A stretch of 64,000 bases of DNA from Aquila chrysaetos chrysaetos (taxonomy: Eukaryota; Chordata; Aves; Accipitriformes; Accipitridae). Below, piece after piece: positions 1-34,148 of this stretch. The translations under genes and the position numbers were made by a program. The notes beneath the pieces were generated by a model. That model was not told the DNA's origin. It saw only the letters and a list, made by a program, of their open reading frames with translations, and did no database searches. The stretch covers positions 16,258,938 through 16,322,937 of the forward strand of contig NC_044022.1 in assembly GCF_900496995.4 (NCBI RefSeq). The letters are read 5' to 3'. Each line of letters opens with the position of its first letter. Position 1 is the stretch's first letter.

Positions 1-472
1 GCCTACTGTAATCAAGTCTCTCCATAACCCTTAACCTCCATTAGCTGCCTAAACAGACTGATTTTCTAATTGCTTTCACTGTTTACCTGTCCTTTGTTTA
101 CCTTTATCATTCTTACCTCAACTCTTTCTTTTCAACACCAACTTCAGTTCTGAACAGCAGAAGGGGACAAAGTATTCTAATAACTACAGCACTTCTTTCA
201 AAGAAAAAGGTAACAAAACCTCCCTACTACTTGGCATTTGTTTCTGTTTTATTAAACTGATAGATCATACTGATGTTCTCTATGGTCCTGTAATTTCAGA
301 TGAAAAAAAATTAACAAAGACTTCATGCAGTTCTTCTGTTTCTAAATGTTCCCCAGGCTATTACATAAATGTTCAGGGCTGTTTTTTGAAAATAACAATT
401 TTGCCACAGTTCCTTAAAACAATTTATATTTGCCCTGACAAACACTTGCCATTTGCTGATAAGGAAGATTAC
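1..472. other. Probable intron of C11orf97 homologue, no exon seen
   Basis: AT-rich sequence left of the recognised exon at 473-577. On the minus strand this would be the intron following that exon. The next exon expected from the mammalian protein (a Trp-Ser-Ile-Lys containing segment) was searched for and not seen, so it probably lies beyond the left edge. No repeat or RNA gene recognised. Confidence 0.4.
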
Positions 473-577
473 CTGCAGCTGGATGTTTAACATGGCATGC
501 TTCTTTCTGAAAATAAAGCTCCTCTTCAAGTATTTCTTTAACTCTCCTAGATGGCTCAACATACACAAATTTCTTCC
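473..577 (-). CDS. C11orf97: C11orf97 homologue, one internal exon (partial gene)
   Basis: Seen: on the minus strand an acceptor (pyrimidine-poor, ...ACTAACAG) opens at 577 and a good donor (CTGCAG then GTAATC) closes the exon at 473. The first two bases complete a codon, 34 codons follow, and one base is left over, so the exon is phase 1 in and phase 1 out. The peptide contains KKFVYVEPSRRVKEILEEE and later CHVKHPAA. From memory this closely matches the conserved core of the small vertebrate protein C11orf97, a ciliary-associated protein of poorly known function. Position agrees: in human, C11orf97 lies just beyond ANKRD49 on the same strand, as here. The following exon is off the left edge; the first exon is probably in the GC-rich island at about 690-1700, but I could not place its donor. 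Reading on past 473 gives a short unrelated tail before a stop, which I treat as intron. Not checked by alignment. Confidence 0.72.
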
Positions 578-689
578 CTGTTAGTAAAACATAGTACAAA
601 AGAACCAGTTACTTTAAATCCCCTGAATGCTAACGCGCTTTGCCAAATGTAATGTCATTTTATGCTCCAATACACTTTAAGGCGAATCA

Positions 690-1700
690 TCTACGAGTAC
701 ACGCTAGCGTTCAGCCAGGCCTCGCTCCCCAACGTTGGGCGATTCCTCACGACGGGACCACGGTGGGTAAATCTAAAAGGGGAGCGCTGGCGGGCTGCAG
801 CGCGGTGAGGGGGGTCTCCATGAAGAAGCCAAGGCCACCCCAGGGCACTCGGGGAGACGTGGCCACTGCGTCTCCCCACGGCGAACAACCCAAGGCAGGG
901 CTGCGCACGGAGGAGGTCTCCGAGGAGATGTCCTCTCTGGAGGAGATGTCCTCTCTGAAGGAGGTCTCCGAGGAGCTGGAGAGGAATTAGGGCTCCTCAT
1001 GGCGGCAGGGGAGCCCCCGCCTGACAGGGCACTACCCAGACCGCGGCGGCGGCGGGGTGCACGGTGCCGGGGAGGCGAGGGGCCACCAAGGAAGGTGGCC
1101 GCGGGGGATCAGTGGGGAAAGGGGGACGCGCTGGGGAGCACAGGGCTGGGGAACGGAGGCCGCTAACGGGCGGGGAGCGGTGAGGCCGGCCCCGCCGAGA
1201 CGGGCAGGGGGACGAAGAACGAGACTCACAGGGCGGAAAGAAGAAAGGAATAGCCAGAGGAAAACGGAAAGAGCAATAATAGGACGCAAAAGGAGGAGGA
1301 TAAAAGAGAAGCAATCATGGAAGAAGAAGAAGCCGACCGGGCAGGTAGGAGAAGGGAGGGACACGGTTGCAACAGGAAAACGGGGGGCGGGCGGAGGGGA
1401 GGCGGTGAGGCTCTGCCCCGCCGCCGGCAGGAGGGAGGGCGGCGGCGGAGCGGCGGGCAAAGCAGAGGCCCTGCGCCCCGGCGGGGCGGGCCGCGGGGCA
1501 GAGCAGGGCGGCACCGCCCTGCCCGCCCTCCGCCATGTTGGGGCTGTGCCTCGGCGGGGTGCGAGGTCCTGCGGGACGGAGCCCAGCTCCTCCCGCAGCC
1601 TTGTGCCGTGGGGGACAATGGGGTCCACCATTTCCAGTCCCAGCTGGGTTGTTTTACTCCTTCCACAGGCCAGGGTTAACGGCGGGGGGACCTCCGAGGC
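690..1700. promoter_or_regulatory. CpG island, probable promoter of the C11orf97 homologue
   Basis: About 1 kb of strongly GC- and CpG-rich sequence bounded by AT-rich DNA. Long open frames on both strands here (up to 241 codons) follow from the base composition and show no recognisable domain. It sits upstream of the C11orf97 exon on the minus strand, so it most simply serves as its promoter and first exon. A minus-strand ATG at 1536 in an acceptable context starts a 73-codon frame beginning MAEGGQGG and is a candidate start, but no convincing phase-1 donor follows it. An unannotated plus-strand transcript from the same island cannot be excluded. Confidence 0.55.
911..979. repeat. Short interleaved tandem repeat in CpG island
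   Basis: Two copies of an 18-bp unit (GAGGAGATGTCCTCTCTG) lie back to back, flanked by two copies of GAGGAGGTCTCCGAGGAG-like sequence, giving an A-B-B-A arrangement about 69 bp long. It is a small local duplication inside the island. A plus-strand frame (640-990) reads through it as a Glu/Ser-rich segment, but I do not regard that frame as a gene. Confidence 0.6.
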
Positions 1701-4039
1701 AGGGGGTGGCCCGTCACCATCCCCAGGGGACAGACAGCAGGCCATGGCCACCTCATGCCCGCTTGGGGCACAGGGTGGGTGACAGCTCTAGGTATTGTTA
1801 ACAGCTCCTCGTTTGTGTCAGTCAGCGTTACTGCACTCAGAAGCAGGCACGCAGGTCACAAACATTTTCTGCCCCTCTGGGGCGTCACCACTGGCCTGCC
1901 TTATGAAAGGATGTCTTGTCCTCACCTGAGGCAATGGCGGACTGGTGGTAACAGAGAGAAGAGTCCAGTTTAACTGGATGTATGATGTAGATCTACTAAT
2001 ACTCAAAAGTACTAGCTTGGTTTTAATAACGCTTTTCATAAAATGAGGCATCTTGAGACACTGTTTATAGGACTGAAGTAGATGTGACTCTCCTTGTTTT
2101 GCCACTGTTAAAAGTTTTGAGAAAGAAGAGCAGCTGGCAATTACAGTAGGCAATGGATAATGCTGCCAGCGGGCACACAGGGAAGCTGTCCTGCTCGCTG
2201 GGCTGTGAGCTTTGCCCCACGGTAGCTTCCTTGAAATCAAGACTTTCCATACAGTTGTGAGAATTTATAAGACACAAACCAAGTCTAGTTACACAAATGC
2301 ATGATGTAATCCATTTCTGTATTTTTCCTTGATGCATTTCAAGGTGTATTCCTCTTCCACAGATGTCCTGAAATGAAACTTTCAAAATAATAAGCATTAA
2401 AAATCATCTTGTACCATTCATAGTTTAGAAACAGTTCTCTATTTTCTAACAGAAGTGTTGAACAGTGCTTCTAGAAAGGTGGGTGATAGAGATGCCCTCC
2501 ACAGTTGCTTGATCAGAGCACCAAATGTGGGCCAACACACCCCTACCCTGCTGCTGCTGCTGCTGCTGTTACAAATGCACTTGAGCTCTGTCAGTGCTGT
2601 CTGGAAGGAGCTTGGGATCATTCAGTAAGGCATCTGCACGGGACAACAAAGTGTTTTGTTACAGCTGTCATACTGAGTGACAGTACTTCAGGTCTTACAT
2701 TCAATTTTCTGTTTAATTTGATTAACACAGAGAAGCAAGTTTCTCCACTCCTGAATTATAGATGGCAAAGTTGAAGCTCAAAATCATGCAGTATGCCATT
2801 ACCTTGGGAAAATCTTTAGTGTACTAATTGCCATTGCAATACAGATCATCTGCTGGGCTGACAGCATTGCTGAAGTTCTACCACTATCTTTCTAAACCAC
2901 TACTGATCAAAAAAGATATACCTGCTCAGAGTAATTGTTTTGAGATGTACTGTACTGGTACTTAAAAACCCTCACTCATTAAACACTTGCATTTAGTAGT
3001 GATTTTTGTCTCAAACTTACACTTGAACCAAGGTGGGGGAAACAAACAAAAAAAAAAGACAGGAAGTACACATTACTGGACCTCTCACAGATAGCTAAAT
3101 AATCCAGAGATGTTGATTCTCCAAAAGAAGTTGAAAGGTGCAGACTGATACAGCTGATGTGAACAGTAACACATGTAAATTAAACTCTCAACTCTAAAAA
3201 TCAGTTTTTCACTTGCTAGCAGAAGGCTGAAATGACAAACAGAAGCAGCAAAATATGATGTCTCTTGTGAAAATTTATAGCATTAATTAACATTTTGCTG
3301 CTAAGTTAAACCAAACAGTACTCAGTGCTAAGACCTAAGAACATCTCAGATGAAGGGGCCCAAGTCTTCACTGCAAACCAGCGAGATTCTAGCTGGCATG
3401 ACTGCAGAGAGAAGCTGCACCCAAGTGTGTGCTAAAGGCCTCAAAATCTTAAGAAACAAACCAGCCAACCCACCCCCACCACCCTGAGTTTGGTTAAATG
3501 ATGGCAACCAAATCTGTCGGAACTTTTGGAAGCCCAACTCAGATGTGAATGCCTAGGATTAGTAATACAAGCTATCACGAATTAAAAAGGCATCAAATAA
3601 GAAAATAAATGAATGGTCTGGAAATTAAGGAATATTGAGGAAAAATACCAGTAAAGTTTTTAAACTATGCTGAATATTTGAGCTGGAATGAGGGATTGTC
3701 TTTGGGGATTCAAAAGTGGAAGAGAAACACTGTCAAGCGTGTCCTGCACTAAATTAGCTGTAACTAAATCAGACACAACAGTATGTTGGCTGTTTAACCC
3801 CACACAGTTGAGGTTCATTTGTTCTAACTAATGTCATGGATATGGCATTAAAACTTTACTCCTCAACTTAATTTGCAAGCGAAAAGTAAACAGGATCTTC
3901 ATAGAAAGTCATTTCCTTGAAAAGTACCAGGAAAAAAATAAGTCAAAACTACTTTATCATCCTGTGAATAACGCTTTTGATTTATGAACAGGCGATTGCA
4001 TTGCTAATTGAGCTTTCAATTAAAAATATGACAACAAAA
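1701..4039. other. Intergenic, no gene recognised
   Basis: Between the CpG island and the 3' end of ANKRD49. AT-rich, stop-dense in all frames, with a small CTG microsatellite (see separate entry). No CR1 tail, LTR, RNA gene or conserved coding segment was recognised. Confidence 0.5.
2548..2568. repeat. (CTG)7 microsatellite
   Basis: Seven perfect CTG units. Intergenic; no coding frame is implied. Confidence 0.95.
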
Positions 4040-4056
4040 TACTTAGGATTAAACAT

Positions 4057-4062
4057 TTTATT
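4057..4062 (-). terminator. ANKRD49: Candidate ANKRD49 poly(A) signal
   Basis: AATAAA on the minus strand, about 480 nt beyond the ANKRD49 stop codon, in an AT-rich context. This implies a 3' UTR of roughly 500 nt. Inferred from the hexamer and spacing only. Confidence 0.55.
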
Positions 4063-4545
4063 TTATAATAAGCCTTACACCAGGATCACTAAACATTTTG
4101 TGTATCACCCAAATAAGTTACATTCATTCTGAGCTTTCATGTCATTTTAAAAAAGTTAAATTTCTCAAAAAATAATTTTCAAGTGAGCTGTAATAAACTC
4201 TGCATAACCAAGCCAGAATTCTTTCACATCAAGTAAATATTCCAGTTTTCCCTCCTGCTTTGACAGTACAGACCAATTACAAAAGCCCCTCCAAATTTGC
4301 ACTAATTAAATGGAGACTCACTGAAATTACTGAGACTTTCTGAATACTTTGAATAACAGTAGTAACACTTCAAAGTATGAGCCAGACCACTGAGCTGAGT
4401 TGCAAGAAGTGACGTTTTGCCTGAGGAGAATACTAAAGCATCTTGAATGAAAACCTTGTTGCAAAGGGACAGACCACCACTAATGAGCATGCAGAACACA
4501 AACAAGAGGCAGCAAACCTCACATTCACAAGCTTAACCACAACTT

Positions 4546-6081
4546 TTAAGGGGACACAGCATTTATGCAGTCTTCTACTATTTCAAAAAGATAGTGATAT
4601 ATATCCGTCCTCCGAGCAATGTCAAGGGCCGTTTCATCCAAGTTGTTCTTCAGGTCTGCTTTCACGTAGCGATTCATCAGCAAGAGTTCAAGGGTTTCTC
4701 TACTGTTTTTGTTTCCTGCAGCAATATGCAACGGTGTCAGCAAACCATTTGTCTGCGCGTTGATGTCTGCACCCTGCTGAAGTAAGAACGCGGCCACTTT
4801 TGTGTTGTTCCACTTACAGGCGCTGTGCAGAGGCGTCCAGCCGTCCACTGTCTGCGCATGAACATCTGCCCCTTGGGCCACCAGTTCATGCGCAACGTCC
4901 AAGTGCCCGCTGTAGGCAGCTCGATGGAGAGGAGTGTACTGATCTTCATCACGAGCATTCACTGGCGCCAGCTTTTCGGAAAGGAGCCTCTTCACTGTAC
5001 TCAACTATTTAAAGAAAACAGGTAATTTAATATGAAACTCCGCAAACACGATGTATGACTTTTACTGTTCTGATGGAAAAGCAATTTCTGTCAGTCTCAA
5101 AAAGGTTTAAGTGCAACAAGAAATTTTAAAATGAAACCAGTTATTGCTACTGGGATGGGGGGGGTTCTTTGTTTTGTTTTGAAAGAGATACAATATGAAC
5201 ATTAGATGCAATGCCTTAGGGTACCTTTACCTTACACCTTCTCCCCGTTCACTGTGAAGGCGTAAGTACCTCCACGAGACTGTAGATGGAGCTTGTGTGC
5301 GTAAGAAAGGCAACTAATGAAAATTAATGTACAGAAGAGTGTAATAAGCTACGCAACAGGAATCTTGGTCATCTCTCCCTCACTTCCAAGCATAAAAAGT
5401 TTTGGGTTTTTTTTCCCCATGAAAAGACAGGAAAACAGTCACCCATTATCTGCATATGGAACTTTTGAGAAAATAAAATTTCAGATACACCCTCTGCACC
5501 CCAGTTAAAAGGCTTGCTTGCCATGAAGAAAAAGGCTGGCATACTCTCAGCTTATAGAAGTTTAAAAAGAGTGCTGTTACTTTAACTTTGATCTACAGTC
5601 CAAGCTTTTGTTCTGAAAGTTAATGGATCCAGAGATATTTTAGTGTGGGGGGGCTACAAAGGGAGATGTTTTACGTGCAGTGGCTTGCAAAACCAGATCA
5701 AAATAGTTCAGAGAGATAAAGGAATGTGTAGGTAAATTTTTGCTTGTGGATGAAAATGTAGATATCCGCTCAAAATAACATTCTTGTTATTCATAATACA
5801 CACAAACAGAATAAATGCCTCACCCGATTGTTTTCGGCTGCCCAGAGTAGCAATTTCTCTGGATTTTTTTCCATTTTTTTTTCTTGCGTTTCGTACCATT
5901 CCTCACTTCTTTCTTGTTCATCATCCTCATCATCAGACTGTCCTGACCAACAGCTCTGAGTTCCTACAGGAATCAGATGCCTGTGCGTCTCCAGCAGTTC
6001 AAGTTGGTTAAAATTCTCTGTAAAGTCTTCGAACTGCTCGCTGTCGTCATCTTCTTCATCGATTTGTTTGTCTTTATTCAT
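4546..6081 (-). CDS. ANKRD49: Ankyrin repeat domain protein 49, complete CDS
   Basis: Two coding exons, 6081-5824 and 5004-4546, joined in phase 0 (donor CGG then GTGAGG; acceptor TTTAAATAG). The protein is 238 aa; mammalian ANKRD49 is 239. Residues 1-70 are acidic and include FNQLELLETH and runs of Asp/Glu. Residues about 70-225 carry ankyrin repeats, including TPLHRAAYSGHLDVAHELVAQ, GWTPLHSACKWNN and LLTPLHIAAGNKN (the first written one residue over its core repeat). The C-terminal block with DIARRTDIYHYLFEIVE closely matches the mammalian protein as I recall it. Ankyrin repeats bind other proteins; ANKRD49 is reported as a mostly nuclear factor expressed in testis and linked to autophagy and cell-cycle progression, with no known enzymatic activity. 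The gene is head to head with MRE11 and shares its CpG-island promoter. A 5' UTR intron probably lies at 6747-6095. An overlapping uORF precedes the start codon (see 6074-6094). Confidence 0.96.
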
Positions 6082-6094
6082 TTTCAGTTACCAT
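6074..6094 (-). other. uORF overlapping the ANKRD49 start codon
   Basis: On the minus strand an ATG at 6094 lies exactly at the first base after a candidate acceptor (GCTTACAG). It runs six codons to a TAA inside the ANKRD49 coding region and is out of frame with the true ATG at 6081, 13 nt downstream. If exon 2 starts here, scanning ribosomes meet this ATG first, which could dampen ANKRD49 translation. The exon boundary is predicted from sequence only. Confidence 0.45.
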
Positions 6095-6954
6095 CTGTAA
6101 GCAGCAGATATACAACGCTACTTATAGTAACTTTTACTGTTATCCGCGCAGCGATTGTCAATAAAAACATCTGACGGAGGATGCAGACATCAGCAACACG
6201 ACGAGCAGCAAAACTCGAGAGCAAACCAACCGCTCCTCCCCTCCGCCGGGCTCTACCAGAATCCCCAGGTAGCCCCCACGGAAGAAAAGCACCGCGCTAG
6301 CCCAGTCTCGGAACGGCGTCACCCTCGGACACCCAGGGCGAGACCGGGCAGGCGTGCCGTCGAGCGCCCTCGAAGCGCTGCGCCTTTTACAAACAAAAGC
6401 TTCGGGGAGCAGGCTAGACCCAAAAGCCGCGTTTCTGCTCCTCCCCGCGGGGCCGGCGCCGCCCAGCGCCCCTCGCTGCCCTCCCCTTCCCCTCACGCTC
6501 CACGCCAGGCCCGGCCCGGGACCGCCGGCCTCCATCGCCTCCGCCGGAGCCGCGCCGCGCCGCCCCGGGAGGGCCTCAACGCCCGCCCCGCGCCACCGGC
6601 GCCCAGCAGCGGCCCGCCCCCGAGGCTGAGGCCGCCCCCGGCCCTCGCCTGCAGGCTGCCGGCGGCCGTCCCCAGCGCAGGCCGTCCCTCCGGCCGCCCC
6701 ATCCCTCCACGGCCGCCGGCCGGCCCCGCCGCGCGAAGCGAACGCACCTGCGGCCTCCGCCAACCGAGCGCTGCGGGGGCGGGGCCGCCCGGCGGGGCGT
6801 GGACTCCCGCCGAAGGAGGCACGCCCACCGCCCGCCCTTCCGGCCCGCCCCCGCCGCCCGGCGGACGTCCGGGCATCGGCCGGCGGCTGACCAACCGCGG
6901 CGGCCCCGGCGGGGTGAGGCGCCGGGCGAGCGCGCGCGCTTCGAGCGGGGCGGC

Positions 6955-6964
6955 TCTCGCGAGA
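6955..6964. promoter_or_regulatory. TCTCGCGAGA palindromic promoter element
   Basis: A perfect 10-bp palindrome TCTCGCGAGA in the MRE11/ANKRD49 island, about 45 bp upstream of a strong-context ATG in the presumed MRE11 exon 1. This motif is a known core element of CpG-island housekeeping promoters, bound by BANP when unmethylated. Because it is palindromic it could serve both directions. The site is exact; its use here is inferred. Confidence 0.7.
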
Positions 6965-7009
6965 GCGGCGCGTGGGCCGCGGCGGCGGGCCCCGCCCTTT
7001 CCCGGCGCC

Positions 7010-7045
7010 ATGGGAACGGCGCGGGGCGGCAGGCGGCCGCGCTAG
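7010..7045 (+). other. Candidate uORF in MRE11 5' leader
   Basis: An ATG in a strong context (GCCATGG) opens an 11-codon frame ending at TAG, within the presumed first exon of MRE11. A second short frame (ATG at 7605, seven codons, TGA at 7626-7628) lies in the presumed 5' UTR part of exon 2, if that exon starts at about 7589 after CTCTTAG. Whether either is in the mRNA depends on unmapped start sites. Confidence 0.4.
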
Positions 7046-7682
7046 GCCGCGGGGTGAGGGCCGGGCTCCGGCTTCTGCTTGGCCGCGGGCCCCTTGGCGG
7101 AGGATTGCGGCCTCCCCCGCCGCCCTCCGTTCTCAGCAGGGCAGCCCCCCCGGTGCGCTTCCTGCGCCGGCCGCTGCCCCGCGCTCCTGAGGGGGAGCGG
7201 GCCGGTCGCCGCCGCCGTTACCGCGCCCGATGGCCGTCGTGCTCGTCGCGGGGACCCGGTGCCGCCGTGCCCGTCCGCCGCGTCTCCCGCCCGGTCCCGT
7301 TTCGGGTCGTTCCCGTGAGGTTGCCCGTCCCCGCGTACTTCCGGGTGGCCTTGCCGGGGCGGAGGCGTCGGGAGCGGCGCTCCGTTCCCGGGCGGCCGGT
7401 GCGAGCGGGCTGGCGGTGCCCCGCGGGGCTGCCGTTCGCCTTGTTCGGTAGTAAATGGTAGAACCAAGCACGGATCTTTCCTTGTCTTGGATGGCTTGGC
7501 AAGCAGTAATTACCAGCAACGGACAGGGTAGCTGATCGTTCAGCTCCCGGTGCCTTTCTCTCGTAATTGGTTTGTTGTTGTCTCTTAGGCTTTACGTAGT
7601 GTCTATGAAGACAGCAACTGACCTCTGACCTGACTTACTAGGCTGTGTCCAGAGCCTTTTAGCGAGGAGTCTCGGCACGAAG

Positions 7683-30972
<23,290 letters not shown>

Positions 30973-33900
30973 TGTCTGGCTTGCTGTACAAGAGAGACTG
31001 TGAAAGTTAGCGAAGAAAATGGAAAGCAGTTTGCAAGGCATTCTCCATATGACATTTCTCTGTAAATGATGGCTTGCCTTCAGTTTTCGCTTCTATGAGA
31101 TGTTTCTGGTTTGGGGGTTTTTTTTCAGTGGCACCAAATTTGGTCTAATTTGGGTGTTGTGTTGCTTGATGCATTAGACTAGAGTGTCTAATATTCTGAG
31201 GTACTGCCTGAAACTGCAAGTTCTTTCTACAACTTCTAAAAGCCTGTTTTCTTTCTGGGATGATAATAGCAGTCATATCTTTTATAGAAAACTCCATCTC
31301 TTGGGCTTGAATTTTACAGAGGAGTAAATTTATAGTAGTATGCAAGTATGGACATGGACATGGACTCGGTCAGCATAACGAAACTTGTACTTATTTGCAA
31401 TTTTCTACGGATACAGTTGAAAACTCTGGAGAGTAATAGTTTGACCCAGCGGTTTTCAGTATTGAAGCTGGAAAATGTTCTAATACTTTCAGCTCTACTA
31501 GGAGAACTAAACCCACTATTGCACTGTTATTAAATGTCATAGTATATGGGAATTAATTCTGGTCTGTAATTCAAGAAGTGCCGAAGGGGACTCTTATCTC
31601 TTAATGTTGTGGGCACATCCTAGGCAGAGATTTTAGCAAAGTGTATAGGATTGATAGGAATTGTATCAAAGGTTCTTCCTACCTTTTTCACAATTTTTTT
31701 TCAGTCAGCTGTCAAATTCAGAGCGGCTTTGTTTATAAACTGCAGCAGTTCTTGAATTGTCTTGTACAGAAGATAAAGATAGCATCCTTCACTTCAGGGG
31801 GGAAAATGTAACCTGGTGTGTGTAGAAAGACTGTACTATAAACAGATACTTCTCCTAATTGTTAATGTGATTTGTTATATGGGGGTAAGATGCTCGGAAA
31901 ATCAACGTTATTTCTCAGAGATCACATTGAATAGTTTTTGAAAAGTCACTTCTCACTCATGTAACTTCCAATCCACCTGCCCCAGGAAAGCTCAAAAATT
32001 CAACAAAGCCACAGGAGTGAAAGAAAGATTGTTCCCAGGAAAATGGGGGGTGGCGGTGTGAGGGGGTGTGTGTGCACACTCTGCTCTGTATTTAAGAAGA
32101 AGAAAAAGCATTATTCCTTTTTTTGAATGCTTCTGAATTGCATTCTTTAGTGTGAGTGGGGTTTTTTTATACTCCTGTTACAAACTTTTTTTTCATCAGG
32201 CCTGTTGTCTAATTTATTATAATTTTGTTAAGAATTCTTTTGCACAGATGTTTTTGACGACTTTTGATGATTACCTGAATTCATGAGCTGTATAGCTTTA
32301 TTTCGAACATTTTCTAAATACTTCTCATTTTATAAATTACATCAATTCACAGATACCTTTTACAAAAACCATATACAGCGTACCAAATCCTGACATGCCT
32401 GTGCAGCTGCTTCCTTTGCTGTCAGCGGGTGCCGGGGATGGTGGAGCAAGGGAGCTGTCAGCAGGAGTGGGTACCAAGCTGACAAATCTACTTCAGCCTG
32501 TTCTCTAGTAACAGCCACATGTAGGTGAACTGTTCAGACAGTTCATACTGGGGTATGTTTAAATACAAACTAAACCAGAAGGGTGATGTGAGGCAGAGAA
32601 GGGCACACAGGCAACATGAGTGACATGACATGACCAGAGCTTCCACAGGGCTTTTTCCATGAGCCTTTGTGGGTATTTTGGGTGGGCCTGCCCGGTGTGT
32701 GGTGGGTCCACCTCCTTTGGGTCACAAGATGCTGAGTCCAGCTTGGAGGAGGGTGGGCTGGGGCTGTGTGGGAGGAGATTGTGTTGCGGATGGAGTGACG
32801 CACTTCCCTTGTAAGGGAGAAGTAGCAATATGTTTATTGATATAAAACAGTGATACAATAAAGTTCAATGGTAAACGCGGCAGTGGTTTAACAAGAGTAG
32901 CCCAGCGAGAAGGGGGACATATGCCACCAACTGCTCTGTTCTCATCCCAAACCCACACCAGAATGCTGCCCTGTCCTGCTTTCTGCCATTTCACTGCGCC
33001 TTTATGTTACATTGTGAGACTCTGTTTTTCTGGCAGCATCAGACTGGAGGCATCCTTGCTGGCCAAGTGCTTCTGAGGTGGACACAGTTTTCTTTCCTCT
33101 CTCTGAATGGTCACAGGTGACTGCCACCTTAGCAGCTCCAGCAGGTTCACTGGAAAGCTTCCTCTGAGACAGGCAAACTGCCGGAAGAGCTCAAATTGGA
33201 CAATTTTGTGGAAGAAATAGATGCTGGCAGCAGTTTGCAGAGGAGCGCTGTGGGCTGGCCATGCTGCCTGTCCTGCTGCATTCAACTCCTGAGCAGCAGT
33301 GAGGAGAAAGCAGCCCGAGTGGATCACTGGGGGAGTCTTTTAAGTGATGGTTAAATGAAACCGTAGGTACAAAACCTGCTCTGCCTGGGGTTAGCTGACA
33401 CCACCCAAGAAGCTCTGCCCACAGCAGAGGGGCACATCTTTCTGTGCTGTGTAGGATTTGTGGCTCTGGGTCTCCTGATACTGATTTTAGATTTCCTACT
33501 GTGTTTTGCGGGGAAGGCATAGGGAACACACATGCTGCCTTATCATCAGTGCTTGGGTCCAGCGTACAGCTGCCTGTCCAGTCCTGGATACTGGACTCAA
33601 TGGGCTGGGACATCACTTCCCGTCCTCTGTCCCATATAATCATCTCTTTGTTAACTACCTCTGTATTTCTACAAACCCTAGAAAGCACAGTTTCACATCA
33701 AACTTTTTATTCCCTTGGCCAAGAGGAAATCCCTGCCAAGGGAAAGCTTAAGTATTTCTCTGTCCCTCTGAGGGGAAAAAAAGGTCTTTGGAAAATACTG
33801 TAAGTACAATAAGCTGGCTTGTTTTTCACAATTCTTCTGTTACCCCCCTATTCTATGCTAGCTAGTAAGTTTCATGGTGTGAAACAGGCTGAAACTTGCC

Positions 33901-34148
33901 TGCCAGTTCTTTAAAACTGAGCTTAAATTTGAACTGTGTCCTGGAAGAGAGCAGCGCTGCCGCACATGCTGCTGGTTTATAAATGGCACAGACTCGGCAT
34001 GAGCTGGGCTGCTGGTAGAGAAAAAGGATGCTGACGACTGGAGAGATTGATTTGCCTTTCTCACAGATGTGCTTGTCTTGGAGTAGCACCCGGAGGAGCA
34101 TGACTGGGTGGAAAAGCAGCACGTCAGAGCAGAAATAATGTCATGCAG
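30973..34148. other. MRE11 3' UTR and MRE11-GPR83 intergenic region
   Basis: The MRE11 3' UTR begins at 30973. Candidate poly(A) hexamers on the plus strand are ATTAAA at 31529-31534 and, farther on, AATAAA at 32857-32862; neither can be preferred from sequence. From about 32.5 to 33.8 kb the minus strand has several medium-length open frames, the longest 165 codons (33191-33688), with no recognisable domain. No repeat family was identified. Confidence 0.45.

Larger units (their letters stand above)
6200..7450. promoter_or_regulatory. Bidirectional CpG-island promoter of ANKRD49 and MRE11
   Basis: About 1.2 kb of dense CpG, GC-box-rich sequence between the divergent ANKRD49 and MRE11 genes. 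The two genes are also head to head in mammals. On the minus strand a good donor (CCGCAG then GTGCGT, exon end 6748) suits a non-coding ANKRD49 exon 1. On the plus strand a donor at 7053/7054 (CGCGGG then GTGAGG) suits a non-coding MRE11 exon 1. No TATA box was seen, as expected for a housekeeping promoter. Start sites probably fall at about 6.76-7.0 kb, only one or two hundred bases apart. Long open frames in this stretch on both strands (up to 296 codons) are low-complexity Pro/Arg/Gly/Ala translations of GC-rich DNA and are not called as genes. Confidence 0.8.

Noticed and set aside
640-990. 116-codon plus-strand frame with Glu/Ser repeats
   Set aside because: No similarity; it spans AT-rich DNA into the CpG island and is opposite in strand to the recognised exon. 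The repeat is noted separately.
1032-1782. Open frames of 239-241 codons on both strands in the left CpG island
   Set aside because: Same base-composition effect. One may contain a first coding exon of the C11orf97 homologue, but none can be chosen.
6155-7519. Many long open frames on both strands of the MRE11/ANKRD49 island, up to 296 codons
   Set aside because: Pro/Arg/Gly/Ala low-complexity translations of CpG-rich promoter DNA with few stop codons; no domains, mutually overlapping in all frames.
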